A stretch of 64,000 nt of DNA from Anaerococcus sp. Marseille-Q7828 (lineage in GTDB: Bacteria; Bacillota; Clostridia; Tissierellales; Peptoniphilaceae), in NCBI RefSeq assembly GCF_949769285.1, contig NZ_OX458331.1:62001-126000 (forward strand), written 5' to 3'. Below are positions 23,935 to 32,268 of this stretch, piece by piece. Each line of letters begins with the position of its first letter. Within the stretch, counting starts at the first letter, position 1. The position numbers were made by a program, and so were the translations under genes. Below the pieces are notes generated by a model. That model did no database searches. It had not been told where the DNA came from and saw only the letters and a list, made by a program, of their open reading frames with translations.

Positions 23935-25581
23935 TATTTCCCTATCAAGTTCTAGGGGTATCTCTATAATGAACTTACTTCCTTGGTTAATCTTAGATTC
24001 TACTTTTATATCATATGATAGGTGCGAACAGATATGTTTGACTATAGATAGACCAAGACCAGTTGATTTTTTATTTCTCTTCCTAGACTTATCCACAACA
24101 TAAAATCTCTCAAAAATCCTCTTTTGATCAGCCTGGCTAATGCCTATACCTGTATCTTCTATTATTAGAAAATAAGAATTGTTAGCTAGGTCATAGTCGA
24201 AAGTAATGCTGCCAGAGATCCTGTTGTATTTTATGGCATTATCAAAAAGATTTGAAACCAAGTCATAAAATAAGGATTTGGATGTATAAATCCTATATGG
24301 TTTAATTTTATTGATCACAGTCAAATCTTTGCTTGCGGCTATTGGGGCGTATTTTTCTATAGTAGCTAAAACAACATCGCAAATATCAACTTCTTCAAAA
24401 GATCTCTCAAAGTTTTGCTCATCAAGCCTTGAAATTTTAAGAATATCATCAATTATTTCAAGTAGTCTATTGCCTTCTTTGTAAATAATTTGACCGAATT
24501 TTTTTATGTCATTTTCTTTTGCTATACCGGTCGCTATTAGCTCTGCATAGCCATTTATAGACGTTAGGGGACTTTTTAGCTCATGAGTTACATTAGCTGA
24601 AAATTCCCTTCTCATCTGTTCAGCTCTTTTTTCCTCAGTATTGTCTATTATTATCATTGCGAAGGCTTTTTTGGAATAAGTTGAAAGCGGGTCTATAAAT
24701 ATACGCAAATTGTAGCCATTTAAGTTTATATCCACATCTTTACTGCGTTTTAATATTGAAGCTTCCCTAAGAGCCAGACTATACTCCCTGTCATCTATTA
24801 GATTTGTAATCTTTGCAGTATTGTCTACTCCTAGGTAGGTTTTTGCAGAATCATTGATGAGCTCTACATTGCCCAGGCCATCAAACAATATGAATCCTTC
24901 CTTCATATTTGAAGTAATAGATGTAAACTCCTTAAGCTTAGATGAAAGAGTGTAGTTTTCATCATCTAGCCTATCAATTCTATCATTATAAGCAAGTAAT
25001 ATTTCAGAAAATTCCTCATAATCCTTACTTTTTAGTAGATGGTCTACATATTTTATCTTAAGCCTTGATGTATAAGAATCAATCTCCTTAGCTTGTTTTT
25101 TATTTATATATAGATAAACCATTAGACCTAGCAATAAGTGGCCAAGAAGTAAAGGAAATGATAGGTAAAAGCCAATATTATTTCTGGTACTTAAGGCAAG
25201 AAGCTTATCAGTATTTGACACAAAACTTAACCTATAGCCCAAAAATCCATCGTCAACCTTTATGATATTTGTGGGAGTCTTAGCAAGCTTGGCCTTAGAT
25301 TTGATCCTTCCTGCATTTAAATTGCTAGGATTGTAGTAAATATCATTATCGCTATCTACAAATACTACAGATATCTGAGGGTGTGTATTATTAAATTGTT
25401 CTAATGTATGCAAAAAGTCAGCTTCATTTTCCTTAAGTAAAAGAAAGCTCAAAGCATTTTCGTAAAAATTACTTTGAGCATCCTTTTTGTTTTTTATGGA
25501 AAAAAAATTGCTGATTAAAAAGCTAGCCAATATAAGGACAAAGGCTAGACTTTTCATCTTTTTTAAAGCAAGATTTTTCAT
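23932..25581 (-). CDS. phoR: PhoR-type sensor histidine kinase
   Basis: 549-residue phosphate-starvation kinase. TM1 ~11-28, extracytoplasmic domain to ~134, TM2 ~135-159, HAMP-like linker, PAS domain ~215-320 (ITSNMKEGFILFDGLGNVELIN), HisKA with phospho-acceptor H333 (VTHELKSPLTSINGYAEL), then the HATPase domain with SNLFDNAIKYN, EDTGIGI and GLGLSIVKHI. It is last in the pst-phoU-phoP-phoR string and overlaps the regulator gene by 4 nt. The location within the pst operon supports a PhoR assignment; it should phosphorylate the adjacent regulator. Confidence 0.9.
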   Translation of the reverse strand: MKNLALKKMKSLAFVLILASFLISNFFSIKNKKDAQSNFYENALSFLLLKENEADFLHTLEQFNNTHPQISVVFVDSDNDIYYNPSNLNAGRIKSKAKLAKTPTNIIKVDDGFLGYRLSFVSNTDKLLALSTRNNIGFYLSFPLLLGHLLLGLMVYLYINKKQAKEIDSYTSRLKIKYVDHLLKSKDYEEFSEILLAYNDRIDRLDDENYTLSSKLKEFTSITSNMKEGFILFDGLGNVELINDSAKTYLGVDNTAKITNLIDDREYSLALREASILKRSKDVDINLNGYNLRIFIDPLSTYSKKAFAMIIIDNTEEKRAEQMRREFSANVTHELKSPLTSINGYAELIATGIAKENDIKKFGQIIYKEGNRLLEIIDDILKISRLDEQNFERSFEEVDICDVVLATIEKYAPIAASKDLTVINKIKPYRIYTSKSLFYDLVSNLFDNAIKYNRISGSITFDYDLANNSYFLIIEDTGIGISQADQKRIFERFYVVDKSRKRNKKSTGLGLSIVKHICSHLSYDIKVESKINQGSKFIIEIPLELDREI

Positions 25582-26237
25582 ATGTCTCCAAATTTGTATC
25601 CTAGATTTCGAACTGTTTTTATATGCTTGCCCCCTTCTAGGAGCTTGTTTCTAAGAGAAGCTATATGTACATCTACTGTACGAGTTTCTCCCTCATAATC
25701 GTAACCCCAAATCTTTAGTAAGAAGTCTTCACGAGTAATGACATTTCCCATATTATTCATAAATAATAATAGCATTTCAAACTCTTTGAAGGTCAAGTCT
25801 ATAGGTTGGCCATCAACTTTTACAGTTCTTTTTCTAGTGTTGATAGTAATATTATCGTAGTTTACATGATCATTATCTTTTTTGCTAGATCTTCTCAAAA
25901 TTGCCTTTACCCTTGAAATGAGTTCAAGGATGGAAAAAGGTTTTGTAATATAATCATCAGCTCCAGACTCAAGACCCAATACCTTGTCAAATTCATCTGT
26001 TCTTGCTGTAAGAAGGATAATAGGTATGTCAGAAAATTCTCGGATTTCTTCAAGAATTTCTATCCCGTCCTTGCCTGGTAGCATGATGTCTAGGATTAAA
26101 AGCTCTCCACCATCTTTTTTGATTAGCTCTACAATATCTAGACCATCCTCAAAAGTCTTTATTTGGTAGCCTTTTTCTGATAGAGCATAATCAACGAGAT
26201 TTCGTATAGATTTGTCATCTTCAACTACATAAATCAT
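25578..26237 (-). CDS. phoP: PhoP/PhoB-type response regulator
   Basis: 219-residue OmpR-family regulator: receiver with D50 in LLILDIMLPGKDG and K in ITKPFSI, then the winged helix with TRTVDVHIASLRNKL as the recognition helix. It sits between phoU and phoR, with 1 nt to phoU and a 4-nt overlap to phoR. Its expected target, TTTACA-like direct repeats with 5-bp spacers, is seen upstream of pstS at 30565-30603, so the operon should be autoregulated by phosphate limitation. Confidence 0.92.
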   Translation of the reverse strand: MIYVVEDDKSIRNLVDYALSEKGYQIKTFEDGLDIVELIKKDGGELLILDIMLPGKDGIEILEEIREFSDIPIILLTARTDEFDKVLGLESGADDYITKPFSILELISRVKAILRRSSKKDNDHVNYDNITINTRKRTVKVDGQPIDLTFKEFEMLLLFMNNMGNVITREDFLLKIWGYDYEGETRTVDVHIASLRNKLLEGGKHIKTVRNLGYKFGDI

Positions 26238-26238
26238 C

Positions 26239-26856
26239 CTACAACCTCGTTGCTAGATCGCCTACTCTTGCTAATCTATCTCCAAGTCGTTCAAAGTACT
26301 TATATAATAACACTTTTTCGGATAATTCCATAGGGCCAATTGCATTTTTCTTATTTTGATCAGCTATATAAGATATTGCCTCTTCAAATAAACTGTTGTT
26401 TACTTCATCATCTTCGATAGTTTTTAAACCAAGATCATTGTCGTTGTTTACAAAGCTTTCGATACTATTTGTAGCCATTTGTTTTTCATTTGTTATAAAT
26501 CTTTTTACAAAATCAATCTCTTCATCTGTTAGGCTGTATTCTAATAAAATCATAGCAGCTTGGGCTAGGTGGCTGGAAATCCTTTTATAGGTACTTGCAA
26601 GTTTTATACTCATTTGCAAAAATCTAAGGTCTCTGGCTACTGGTTGTTGCAAAGCCAGTAGCTCAAAGCAAAATCTTTCTATATCAGCTGCATTTCTTCT
26701 GATATCATCGTTTAATTCAACAACTTCTTCAAGATTTTTTTTATTTTGGTTTTCTAAGTATAAATCAATCTTATCGTAGCAAAGGATAACTAGTTCCATT
26801 AGTTCATTTGCCATGGATCTAACAGAATCTAGATCTTGTCTATATCTAGTTCTCAT
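26239..26856 (-). CDS. phoU: phosphate signalling complex protein PhoU
   Basis: 205-residue all-helical protein, the usual size for PhoU (~220). The two tandem three-helix units show LEEVVELNDDIRRNAADIERFCFELLA and LVLYKYFERLGDRLARVGDLA-like ends, the E-R-GD metal-binding pattern of the family. It links the Pst transporter to PhoR, restraining kinase activity when phosphate is abundant. It is 5 nt from pstB and 1 nt from phoP, so it is cotranscribed with both. Confidence 0.93.
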   Translation of the reverse strand: MRTRYRQDLDSVRSMANELMELVILCYDKIDLYLENQNKKNLEEVVELNDDIRRNAADIERFCFELLALQQPVARDLRFLQMSIKLASTYKRISSHLAQAAMILLEYSLTDEEIDFVKRFITNEKQMATNSIESFVNNDNDLGLKTIEDDEVNNSLFEEAISYIADQNKKNAIGPMELSEKVLLYKYFERLGDRLARVGDLATRL

Positions 26857-26861
26857 GCTGA

Positions 26862-27797
26862 TTAACCAAACCTTCCTGTAATGTAGTCTTCTGTTCTCTT
26901 ATCTCTTGGATCTTCAAAGATAGTCTTTGTATCATCCATTTCTATAACCTCTCCTGTTAAGAAGAAGGCTGTTTGATCTGAGATACGAGCAGCTTGTTGC
27001 ATATTGTGTGTTACTATTACTATTGTATACTTCTCTTTCAAATCTTCCATCAAATCTTCAATTGCTGCTGTAGAAATTGGGTCAAGAGCACTTGTTGGCT
27101 CATCCATTAGGATGATTTCTGGTTTTACTGATAGGGTTCTTGCTATACAAATCCTTTGTTGTTGACCACCAGAAAAAGATAGAGCGTTTTGGTCTAGCTT
27201 ATCTTTTACTTCATCCCAAATAGAAGCTTGTTTTAATGAAGTTTCTACTATTTCATCAAGGGTATCTTTATCCTTTATACCCCCAATTTTTGGTCCGTAG
27301 GTTAGATTGTCGAAAACTGATTTTGAAAATGGGTTTGGACTTTGAAATACCATTCCTACATTACGACGCAATTCTACCACATTGACATTTGGTTGATATA
27401 TATCTTGATTATTAATTTTTATAAGACCTTCTACCTTACAGGAATCAATTAGGTCATTCATTCTGTTGAAGCATTTTAAGGTTGTTGATTTACCACATCC
27501 TGATGGTCCTATAAATGCTGTTACTTGACCTTTTTTAATATCCATATTGACACCCTTAAGGGCTTGGAAATCACCATAATATAGGTCAAGGTCTTTTACC
27601 AAAATAGCTGTTTCTAAATCAGAAAATCTATTTTTGTAATCTAGGGTATGAACCTTTCTTATCCCATCTCCATCTTTGTTTTCAATATTAATATCTGATC
27701 CATTCTTATTAGAAGAAGTATCAGCATTATTTAATATTTCTTTTGACTTTTCCTTATTGTCAGATGTAGATGAAGATTCAAATGTTTGCTTATCCAT
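26862..27797 (-). CDS. pstB: phosphate ABC transporter ATPase PstB with N-terminal extension
   Basis: 311-residue ATPase of the high-affinity phosphate importer. Canonical PstB begins near residue 63 ([20 protein letters not shown]), with Walker [15 protein letters not shown]-like loop CFNRMNDLI, signature [10 protein letters not shown], Walker [14 protein letters not shown] and H-loop [13 protein letters not shown]. The preceding ~60 residues are Ser/Asn/Asp/Lys-rich and look disordered; PstB is normally ~250 residues. The long start is supported by GAGGAG close to ATG 27797. The extension may be a local feature of this lineage. Confidence 0.92.
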   Translation of the reverse strand: MDKQTFESSSTSDNKEKSKEILNNADTSSNKNGSDINIENKDGDGIRKVHTLDYKNRFSDLETAILVKDLDLYYGDFQALKGVNMDIKKGQVTAFIGPSGCGKSTTLKCFNRMNDLIDSCKVEGLIKINNQDIYQPNVNVVELRRNVGMVFQSPNPFSKSVFDNLTYGPKIGGIKDKDTLDEIVETSLKQASIWDEVKDKLDQNALSFSGGQQQRICIARTLSVKPEIILMDEPTSALDPISTAAIEDLMEDLKEKYTIVIVTHNMQQAARISDQTAFFLTGEVIEMDDTKTIFEDPRDKRTEDYITGRFG

Positions 27798-27809
27798 TTA
27801 CTTCTCCTC

Positions 27810-28622
27810 TTATTTTACTAATTCTTTTGTAATTCTACTTGATATCCAGTTGATTACAATTACGAATATTAATAGCAATACTGCTGTTGCGTAAGCTTCA
27901 TTTACGTGGAATCCTTCTGATGAAAGCATATACATGTGTATAGCTAGTGTTCTACCAGAGTTTTTTAGACTGGTTGGTACAGAAGGTTGGGTTCCCATGG
28001 TGTAAATAAGGGCTGCTGATTCACCTACAATCCTACCTGTTGCAAGGAATATACCACCCAAGATGCCATCCATAGCCTCAGGTATCACTACTTTAAATAT
28101 TGTTTGAATTTTTGTAGCGCCTAGGGCAAGAGAGGCGTGAGCTTGCAAAGGGTTTACTGTATTAATTGCTTCTTCTGTAGTTCTAATGATAGTAGGTAAG
28201 ATCATTATTGCAATTGTTAAGCAGCCTGCAATCAATGAATATCCCATTCCAAGTCCCATGTTTACTCCACTTACAAAGAATAAGTAACCGAAAAGGCCAT
28301 AAACGATTGATGGGATTGATGATAAGATTTCTGTAGAAAATCTTACAGCTTTTATAAAGCGCTTGTTTTTTGCATAATTTGATAGGTATACTGCTGTAAA
28401 TATACCCATTGGTAGTGTGATTAATAATGTTAAAATTATCGTAAATAATGTCGTTACTAATGCTGGCATAATGGAAACATTCTTTGATGTATATTGCCAT
28501 TCAAATAATCCAGGTGATATATTTGGAATACCTTGGATTAAAATATAAGCTATGATTATTCCACTAAAAGCATACGCCAAAAAAGTAAATAACATTACAA
28601 AAATTTTATATGGTTTTGTCAT
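27810..28622 (-). CDS. pstA: phosphate ABC transporter permease PstA
   Basis: 270-residue permease with about six TM helices. FSTEILSSIPSIVYGLFGYLFFV and the EAA loop ATKIQTIFKVVIPEAMDGI are typical of PstA. It pairs with PstC in the membrane channel. 22 nt from pstC, 12 nt from pstB. Confidence 0.92.
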   Translation of the reverse strand: MTKPYKIFVMLFTFLAYAFSGIIIAYILIQGIPNISPGLFEWQYTSKNVSIMPALVTTLFTIILTLLITLPMGIFTAVYLSNYAKNKRFIKAVRFSTEILSSIPSIVYGLFGYLFFVSGVNMGLGMGYSLIAGCLTIAIMILPTIIRTTEEAINTVNPLQAHASLALGATKIQTIFKVVIPEAMDGILGGIFLATGRIVGESAALIYTMGTQPSVPTSLKNSGRTLAIHMYMLSSEGFHVNEAYATAVLLLIFVIVINWISSRITKELVK

Positions 28623-28644
28623 ATTTTACTCCTTAGTTTCATAA

Positions 28645-29505
28645 TTATAGCTTACTTTCATTCTTATCTCTGATAATATTAAATAAGATATTTATTATTA
28701 ATATGAAGAAGAATAGCACCATGCCTGTAGCAATTAGTGATTCTCTATGCATTCCTGATGCGTAACCCATTTCCAAAACTATGTTTGTTGTAAGAGTTCT
28801 TGCTCCCTTTAAAATTGAGTTTGGCATCCTTGGTTGGTTACCTATTACTAGATATACAGCCATTGTTTCACCAATAGCACGTCCTATAGCAAGGATTATT
28901 GAAGAAAAGATACCACTTTTTGCATATGGAATCATAACTTTGTGGATAGTTTCTTCTTTTGTTGCTCCTAAAGCAAGGGAACCTGTATAAAAAGTTTTTG
29001 GAACTTGACGAAGAGAGTTCTCCGAAATGTTTACCATTGTAGGCAAAATCATAATACTAAGTAGTATGGATGCTGTAAGCATATTGTACTGTGGTGCACG
29101 GAATATCTTTCCTATAAGTGGTGCAAGTACAACCATGGCAAAGAAACCATATACTACTGAAGGGATAGCGGCCATTAAATTGATTAGTGATTTTAGAAAT
29201 CCATAACTTTTACCAGCATAATATGCCATATATATAGAAACAGCTAGGCCAAAAGGAAGGGCTATAAGAGTTGACACTAGCGTTACTATAATAGAGCCTA
29301 CTATCATAGGAAATATTCCAAAGCTAGCAGGCTTTGCTGTTGGGGCCCATTTAGAACCCGTTATAAATGGAACAAGTCCGTATTTACTTACGAATTTTAT
29401 TCCTGATCTAAAGATGAAGAATATAATTAATAATATAAGTATTACGGACATTGCTGCTGATATAAGGAATATGATTTCTCCAAATCTTTCCTTAAAGTTT
29501 TTCAT
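28645..29505 (-). CDS. pstC: phosphate ABC transporter permease PstC
   Basis: 286-residue permease with about six TM helices. GLVPFITGSKWAPTAKPASFGIFPMIVGS and INLMAAIPSVVYGFFAMVVLAPL fit PstC; the EAA-type loop is ATKEETIHKVMIPYAKSGI. It is directly after pstS (3 nt) and before pstA. Confidence 0.92.
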   Translation of the reverse strand: MKNFKERFGEIIFLISAAMSVILILLIIFFIFRSGIKFVSKYGLVPFITGSKWAPTAKPASFGIFPMIVGSIIVTLVSTLIALPFGLAVSIYMAYYAGKSYGFLKSLINLMAAIPSVVYGFFAMVVLAPLIGKIFRAPQYNMLTASILLSIMILPTMVNISENSLRQVPKTFYTGSLALGATKEETIHKVMIPYAKSGIFSSIILAIGRAIGETMAVYLVIGNQPRMPNSILKGARTLTTNIVLEMGYASGMHRESLIATGMVLFFFILIINILFNIIRDKNESKL

Positions 29506-29508
29506 TTA

Positions 29509-30507
29509 TTATTTTAAATCTCCAGTATTTGTAATTTCACCTGAGAAGATTTGTTTTAGTTGTTCAACTGTCAAATCTTCAACCTTGCTTTCAGTATTAA
29601 CAACTACTGCTATACCGTCTGTTGCGATAACTTCTGGTGTAAGTTGTTCTTTTTCTTCATCTTTAAGTTCTCTTGAAGCCATAGCAATGTCTGCTGATTC
29701 GTCTATTACTGCTTCAATACCTGCAGATGATCCTGTAGATTGTAGGTCGATTTGTACATCTGGGTTAAGTTCTTTGTAAGCTTCGATGAATTTTTCCATT
29801 AATGGAGTAACTGATGTAGAACCAGCAACTGTGATGCTACCACTTAATCCTTCAGCTCCTTCATAAGCTTTTGTATCGCTTAGAGGTACATAACCTTCTT
29901 CTTTAACAATTTCTTGAGCTTCTGTTGATAGGCAGTAAGCTAAGAAGTCTTTTGAAATGTCGTTTAGTTTGTCTTCTTTGTAAGCAAGGTTAAATGGTCT
30001 AGAAATTTTGTATGAACCATTTACGATGTTTTCTTCTGTTGCTTCAACACCTTCAACTTTTACAGCTTTAACTGTATCGTTTAGTGAACCAAGAGAAATG
30101 TATCCGATAGCATTTGGATCTTGTGCTACTGATGTCATTACACCGTTTGTAGAGTTTTGAACTACAGCATCAACTGTTGTTTTATCTTCTTTAGAACCGT
30201 CTGCTGCTTCTTCTTCAAGACCAACAAGTTCGATGAAAGCTCCTCTTGTACCTGAACCTTCTTCTCTTGAGATTACTGAGAAGTCATAGTCTGCTTGATC
30301 AGCAGTATCTTTTGTTTCTTCTTCTTTTTTGTCTTCTTCAGCTGGTTCTTCTGTTTTTGTTTCTTCAGTTTTATCAGCTTCTTTATTTTCTTCTGTTGTT
30401 GCAGCTGGCTCTTCTGTTTTGTTTTCAGCTGCGTTGTTACCACATGCAGACAATACTAATCCTAGGGATAAAGCTGCTGCAATTATTTTTGAATTTTTAA
30501 GTGTCAT
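29509..30507 (-). CDS. pstS: phosphate-binding lipoprotein PstS
   Basis: 332-residue lipoprotein that captures phosphate outside the membrane. Signal peptide with lipobox LSAC (about C22), a Glu/Lys/Thr-rich linker (residues ~25-70), then the binding domain with SREEGSGTRGAFIELVG and the second-lobe AGSTSVTPLMEKFIEAYKE, both of which supply phosphate ligands in PstS. First gene of the operon; AAGGAG lies before ATG 30507 and a Pho box lies upstream. The family's usual lobe order appears permuted, with the SREEGSG segment first and GSTSV second, which is seen in some Firmicutes. Confidence 0.9.
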   Translation of the reverse strand: MTLKNSKIIAAALSLGLVLSACGNNAAENKTEEPAATTEENKEADKTEETKTEEPAEEDKKEEETKDTADQADYDFSVISREEGSGTRGAFIELVGLEEEAADGSKEDKTTVDAVVQNSTNGVMTSVAQDPNAIGYISLGSLNDTVKAVKVEGVEATEENIVNGSYKISRPFNLAYKEDKLNDISKDFLAYCLSTEAQEIVKEEGYVPLSDTKAYEGAEGLSGSITVAGSTSVTPLMEKFIEAYKELNPDVQIDLQSTGSSAGIEAVIDESADIAMASRELKDEEKEQLTPEVIATDGIAVVVNTESKVEDLTVEQLKQIFSGEITNTGDLK

Positions 30508-30564
30508 GAAAAATCTCCTTATAGTTTGTATAATTTTGTTTTCTTAAGTAGTGTACAGGAAGAT

Positions 30565-30603
30565 AATTAAGATTAGTTAAAGCCTTTGTAAAATTTATGT
30601 AAA
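30565..30603 (-). promoter_or_regulatory. Pho box upstream of pstS
   Basis: Minus strand TTTACA-taaat-TTTACA-aaggc-TTTAAC-taatc-TTAATT: four six-base repeats at an exact 11-bp period, matching the TT(A/T/C)ACA-N5 arrangement bound by PhoP in Bacillus. It ends about 60 bp before the pstS start, in the -35 region. Confidence 0.8.
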
Positions 30604-30702
30604 ATCATAATTTTATGGCTAAATATTATTTATTCCAAACTACATTAGTACTTTACCCACTTCTAATAGCAATAAACTCTTTACCACACTAATTTCCCAA
30701 GC

Positions 30703-30730
30703 TTGACATAGGCTCATATAAAATTATAAT
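30703..30730 (+). promoter_or_regulatory. promoter of asnA
   Basis: TTGACA (30703-30708), 16-bp spacer, TATAAT (30725-30730). The leader of about 30 nt is too short for a T-box. Confidence 0.85.
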
Positions 30731-30764
30731 TTATAAATAATGAATAATTAGATAAGAGGCAATA

Positions 30765-31778
30765 ATGACACAAGTAATTTTTCCTGATGGATATAAATCA
30801 AACAAAGACTTATATACCACCCAACTATTAATAAAAGAAATAAAAGATTATTTTCAAATAAACTTAGCAAACAACTTGAACCTTAAGAGGGTCAGTGCTC
30901 CACTTTTTGTATCAATAGAATCTGGATTAAATGACAACCTAAACGGCCACGAAGGTCCAGTAGTCTTTGATGTACCAAATGCTGATAAGGAGGAGCTAGA
31001 GATAGTCCACTCCCTAGCCAAATGGAAAAGATACGCCCTCAAAAAATATGACTTTAAAGTTCACGAAGGCCTATACACTGATATGAACGCCATCAGGCGT
31101 TGCGAAGTTCCTGACAATACCCATTCATTTTATGTAGACCAATGGGACTGGGAACTTATAATAAATAAAGAAGACAGAAACGAAGTATACTTAAAAGAAA
31201 TAGTAGAAGTAATATATAGAACCCTAAAATCTCTTGACGAATACCTATCTACACTTATTCCAGATAGGCACAAGCTTTTAAAAGATCAAATAACCTTCAT
31301 AACTACAGAAGAGTTACTACAAAAATATCCTGAAATCGAGGATGCGACCGAAAGAGAAAGGCTTGCAGCCAAAGAATACGGGGCGATATTCTTAATGCAA
31401 ATAGGTGGCAAACTATCAAACGGCCAAAAACATGACAACCGTGCCCCAGACTACGATGATTGGCTACTAAATGGCGATATAATAGTATATAACCCAGTTT
31501 TAGATGACCAGCTAGAGCTATCATCAATGGGCATTAGGGTAGATCCACACAGGCTAAATGAACAATTAAAACTATCAAATAACCTAGAAAGACTAAAATA
31601 CGAATACCACAGGATGCTAATAGAAGGAAAACTACCACTTACTGTAGGTGGAGGTATAGGCCAATCTAGGCTATGTATGTTCTTCTTACAAAAGGCCCAC
31701 ATAGGAGAAGTCCAAGTTTCCTACTGGCCAGACCAACATAGGAAGGCTCTAGAAAACAAGGGCATATACTTACTTTAA
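30765..31778 (+). CDS. asnA: aspartate-ammonia ligase AsnA
   Basis: 337-residue ammonia-dependent asparagine synthetase, a class II aminoacyl-tRNA-synthetase-like enzyme making asparagine from aspartate, ammonia and ATP. Family hallmarks: KRVSAPLFVSIESGLNDNLNG, VHSLAKWKRYAL, DMNAIRR, SFYVDQWDWE and the C-terminal GGGIGQSRLCMFFLQKAHIGEVQ. Normal length (~330). Monocistronic, with its own promoter and a terminator. Shows why a glycosylasparaginase further along the window may recycle the same amino acid. Confidence 0.96.
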   Translation: MTQVIFPDGYKSNKDLYTTQLLIKEIKDYFQINLANNLNLKRVSAPLFVSIESGLNDNLNGHEGPVVFDVPNADKEELEIVHSLAKWKRYALKKYDFKVHEGLYTDMNAIRRCEVPDNTHSFYVDQWDWELIINKEDRNEVYLKEIVEVIYRTLKSLDEYLSTLIPDRHKLLKDQITFITTEELLQKYPEIEDATERERLAAKEYGAIFLMQIGGKLSNGQKHDNRAPDYDDWLLNGDIIVYNPVLDDQLELSSMGIRVDPHRLNEQLKLSNNLERLKYEYHRMLIEGKLPLTVGGGIGQSRLCMFFLQKAHIGEVQVSYWPDQHRKALENKGIYLL

Positions 31779-31794
31779 AATACAAGACAAAGAT

Positions 31795-31828
31795 ACCAGA
31801 ATTAGTTTTACACTTTTTCTGGTTTTTC
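31795..31828 (+). terminator. terminator after asnA
   Basis: ACCAGAA and TTCTGGT pair across a 15-nt loop, followed by TTTTC; 17 nt past the asnA stop. Confidence 0.7.
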
Positions 31829-31846
31829 TTATGTAAAAATGCCAAG

Positions 31847-31877
31847 AAAAAACCAGAGCCCATATTCATAGCTCTGG
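31847..31877 (-). terminator. terminator after veg
   Basis: Minus strand CCAGAGC-N11-GCTCTGG followed by six T. Convergent to the asnA terminator. Confidence 0.85.
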
Positions 31878-31933
31878 CGAATGAACCGATATTCTTGTCG
31901 GTTAAATTTTATATTTTGTTTCAAATCAGCTTT

Positions 31934-32173
31934 CTATTCTGCACTCAATAGCTCAACAGTTGATGTTAAAATATCTGAATAAGAATATGAAACTGTTCGT
32001 TCTACGTCAAAATCGTTGTTAACTTTTACAGTAAAAACGCTAGGGAATGCATCTACAATGACACCAGTTTTGGTTTTGATGCGTTTTCTGCCCATATCGG
32101 CTTTAAGAATTACTTCTTTACCGATACTGTCTTTGACTTGCCTTCTGATATCATTAACTGACCTTTGCTCCAT
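31934..32173 (-). CDS. veg: Veg family protein
   Basis: 79-residue protein of the Veg family, an abundant small Firmicute protein that in Bacillus subtilis stimulates biofilm matrix genes. Recognised by VNDIRRQVKDSIGKEVILKADMG, the GRKR patch and SYSYSDILTSTVEL; length matches (~86 in Bacillus). Predicted small beta-rich, SH3-like. It has a near-consensus promoter and a strong terminator, so it is probably a highly expressed monocistronic gene. Its place beside asnA is not conserved as far as I know. Confidence 0.92.
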   Translation of the reverse strand: MEQRSVNDIRRQVKDSIGKEVILKADMGRKRIKTKTGVIVDAFPSVFTVKVNNDFDVERTVSYSYSDILTSTVELLSAE

Positions 32174-32204
32174 CTAATCATCCTCTCATTAAATACTAAT
32201 AACA

Positions 32205-32233
32205 ATTATACTTCATAAAGGTCAAAATGTCAA
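32205..32233 (-). promoter_or_regulatory. near-consensus promoter of veg
   Basis: Minus strand TTGACA (32228-32233), 17-bp spacer, TATAAT (32205-32210). A perfect sigma-A consensus. Confidence 0.9.
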
Positions 32234-32268
32234 AAAAGCAATATATTATACTAGTTTAGCCAACCTTG

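Noticed and set aside
30731-30764. T-box riboswitch before asnA
   Set aside because: Leader is only about 30 nt from a consensus promoter.
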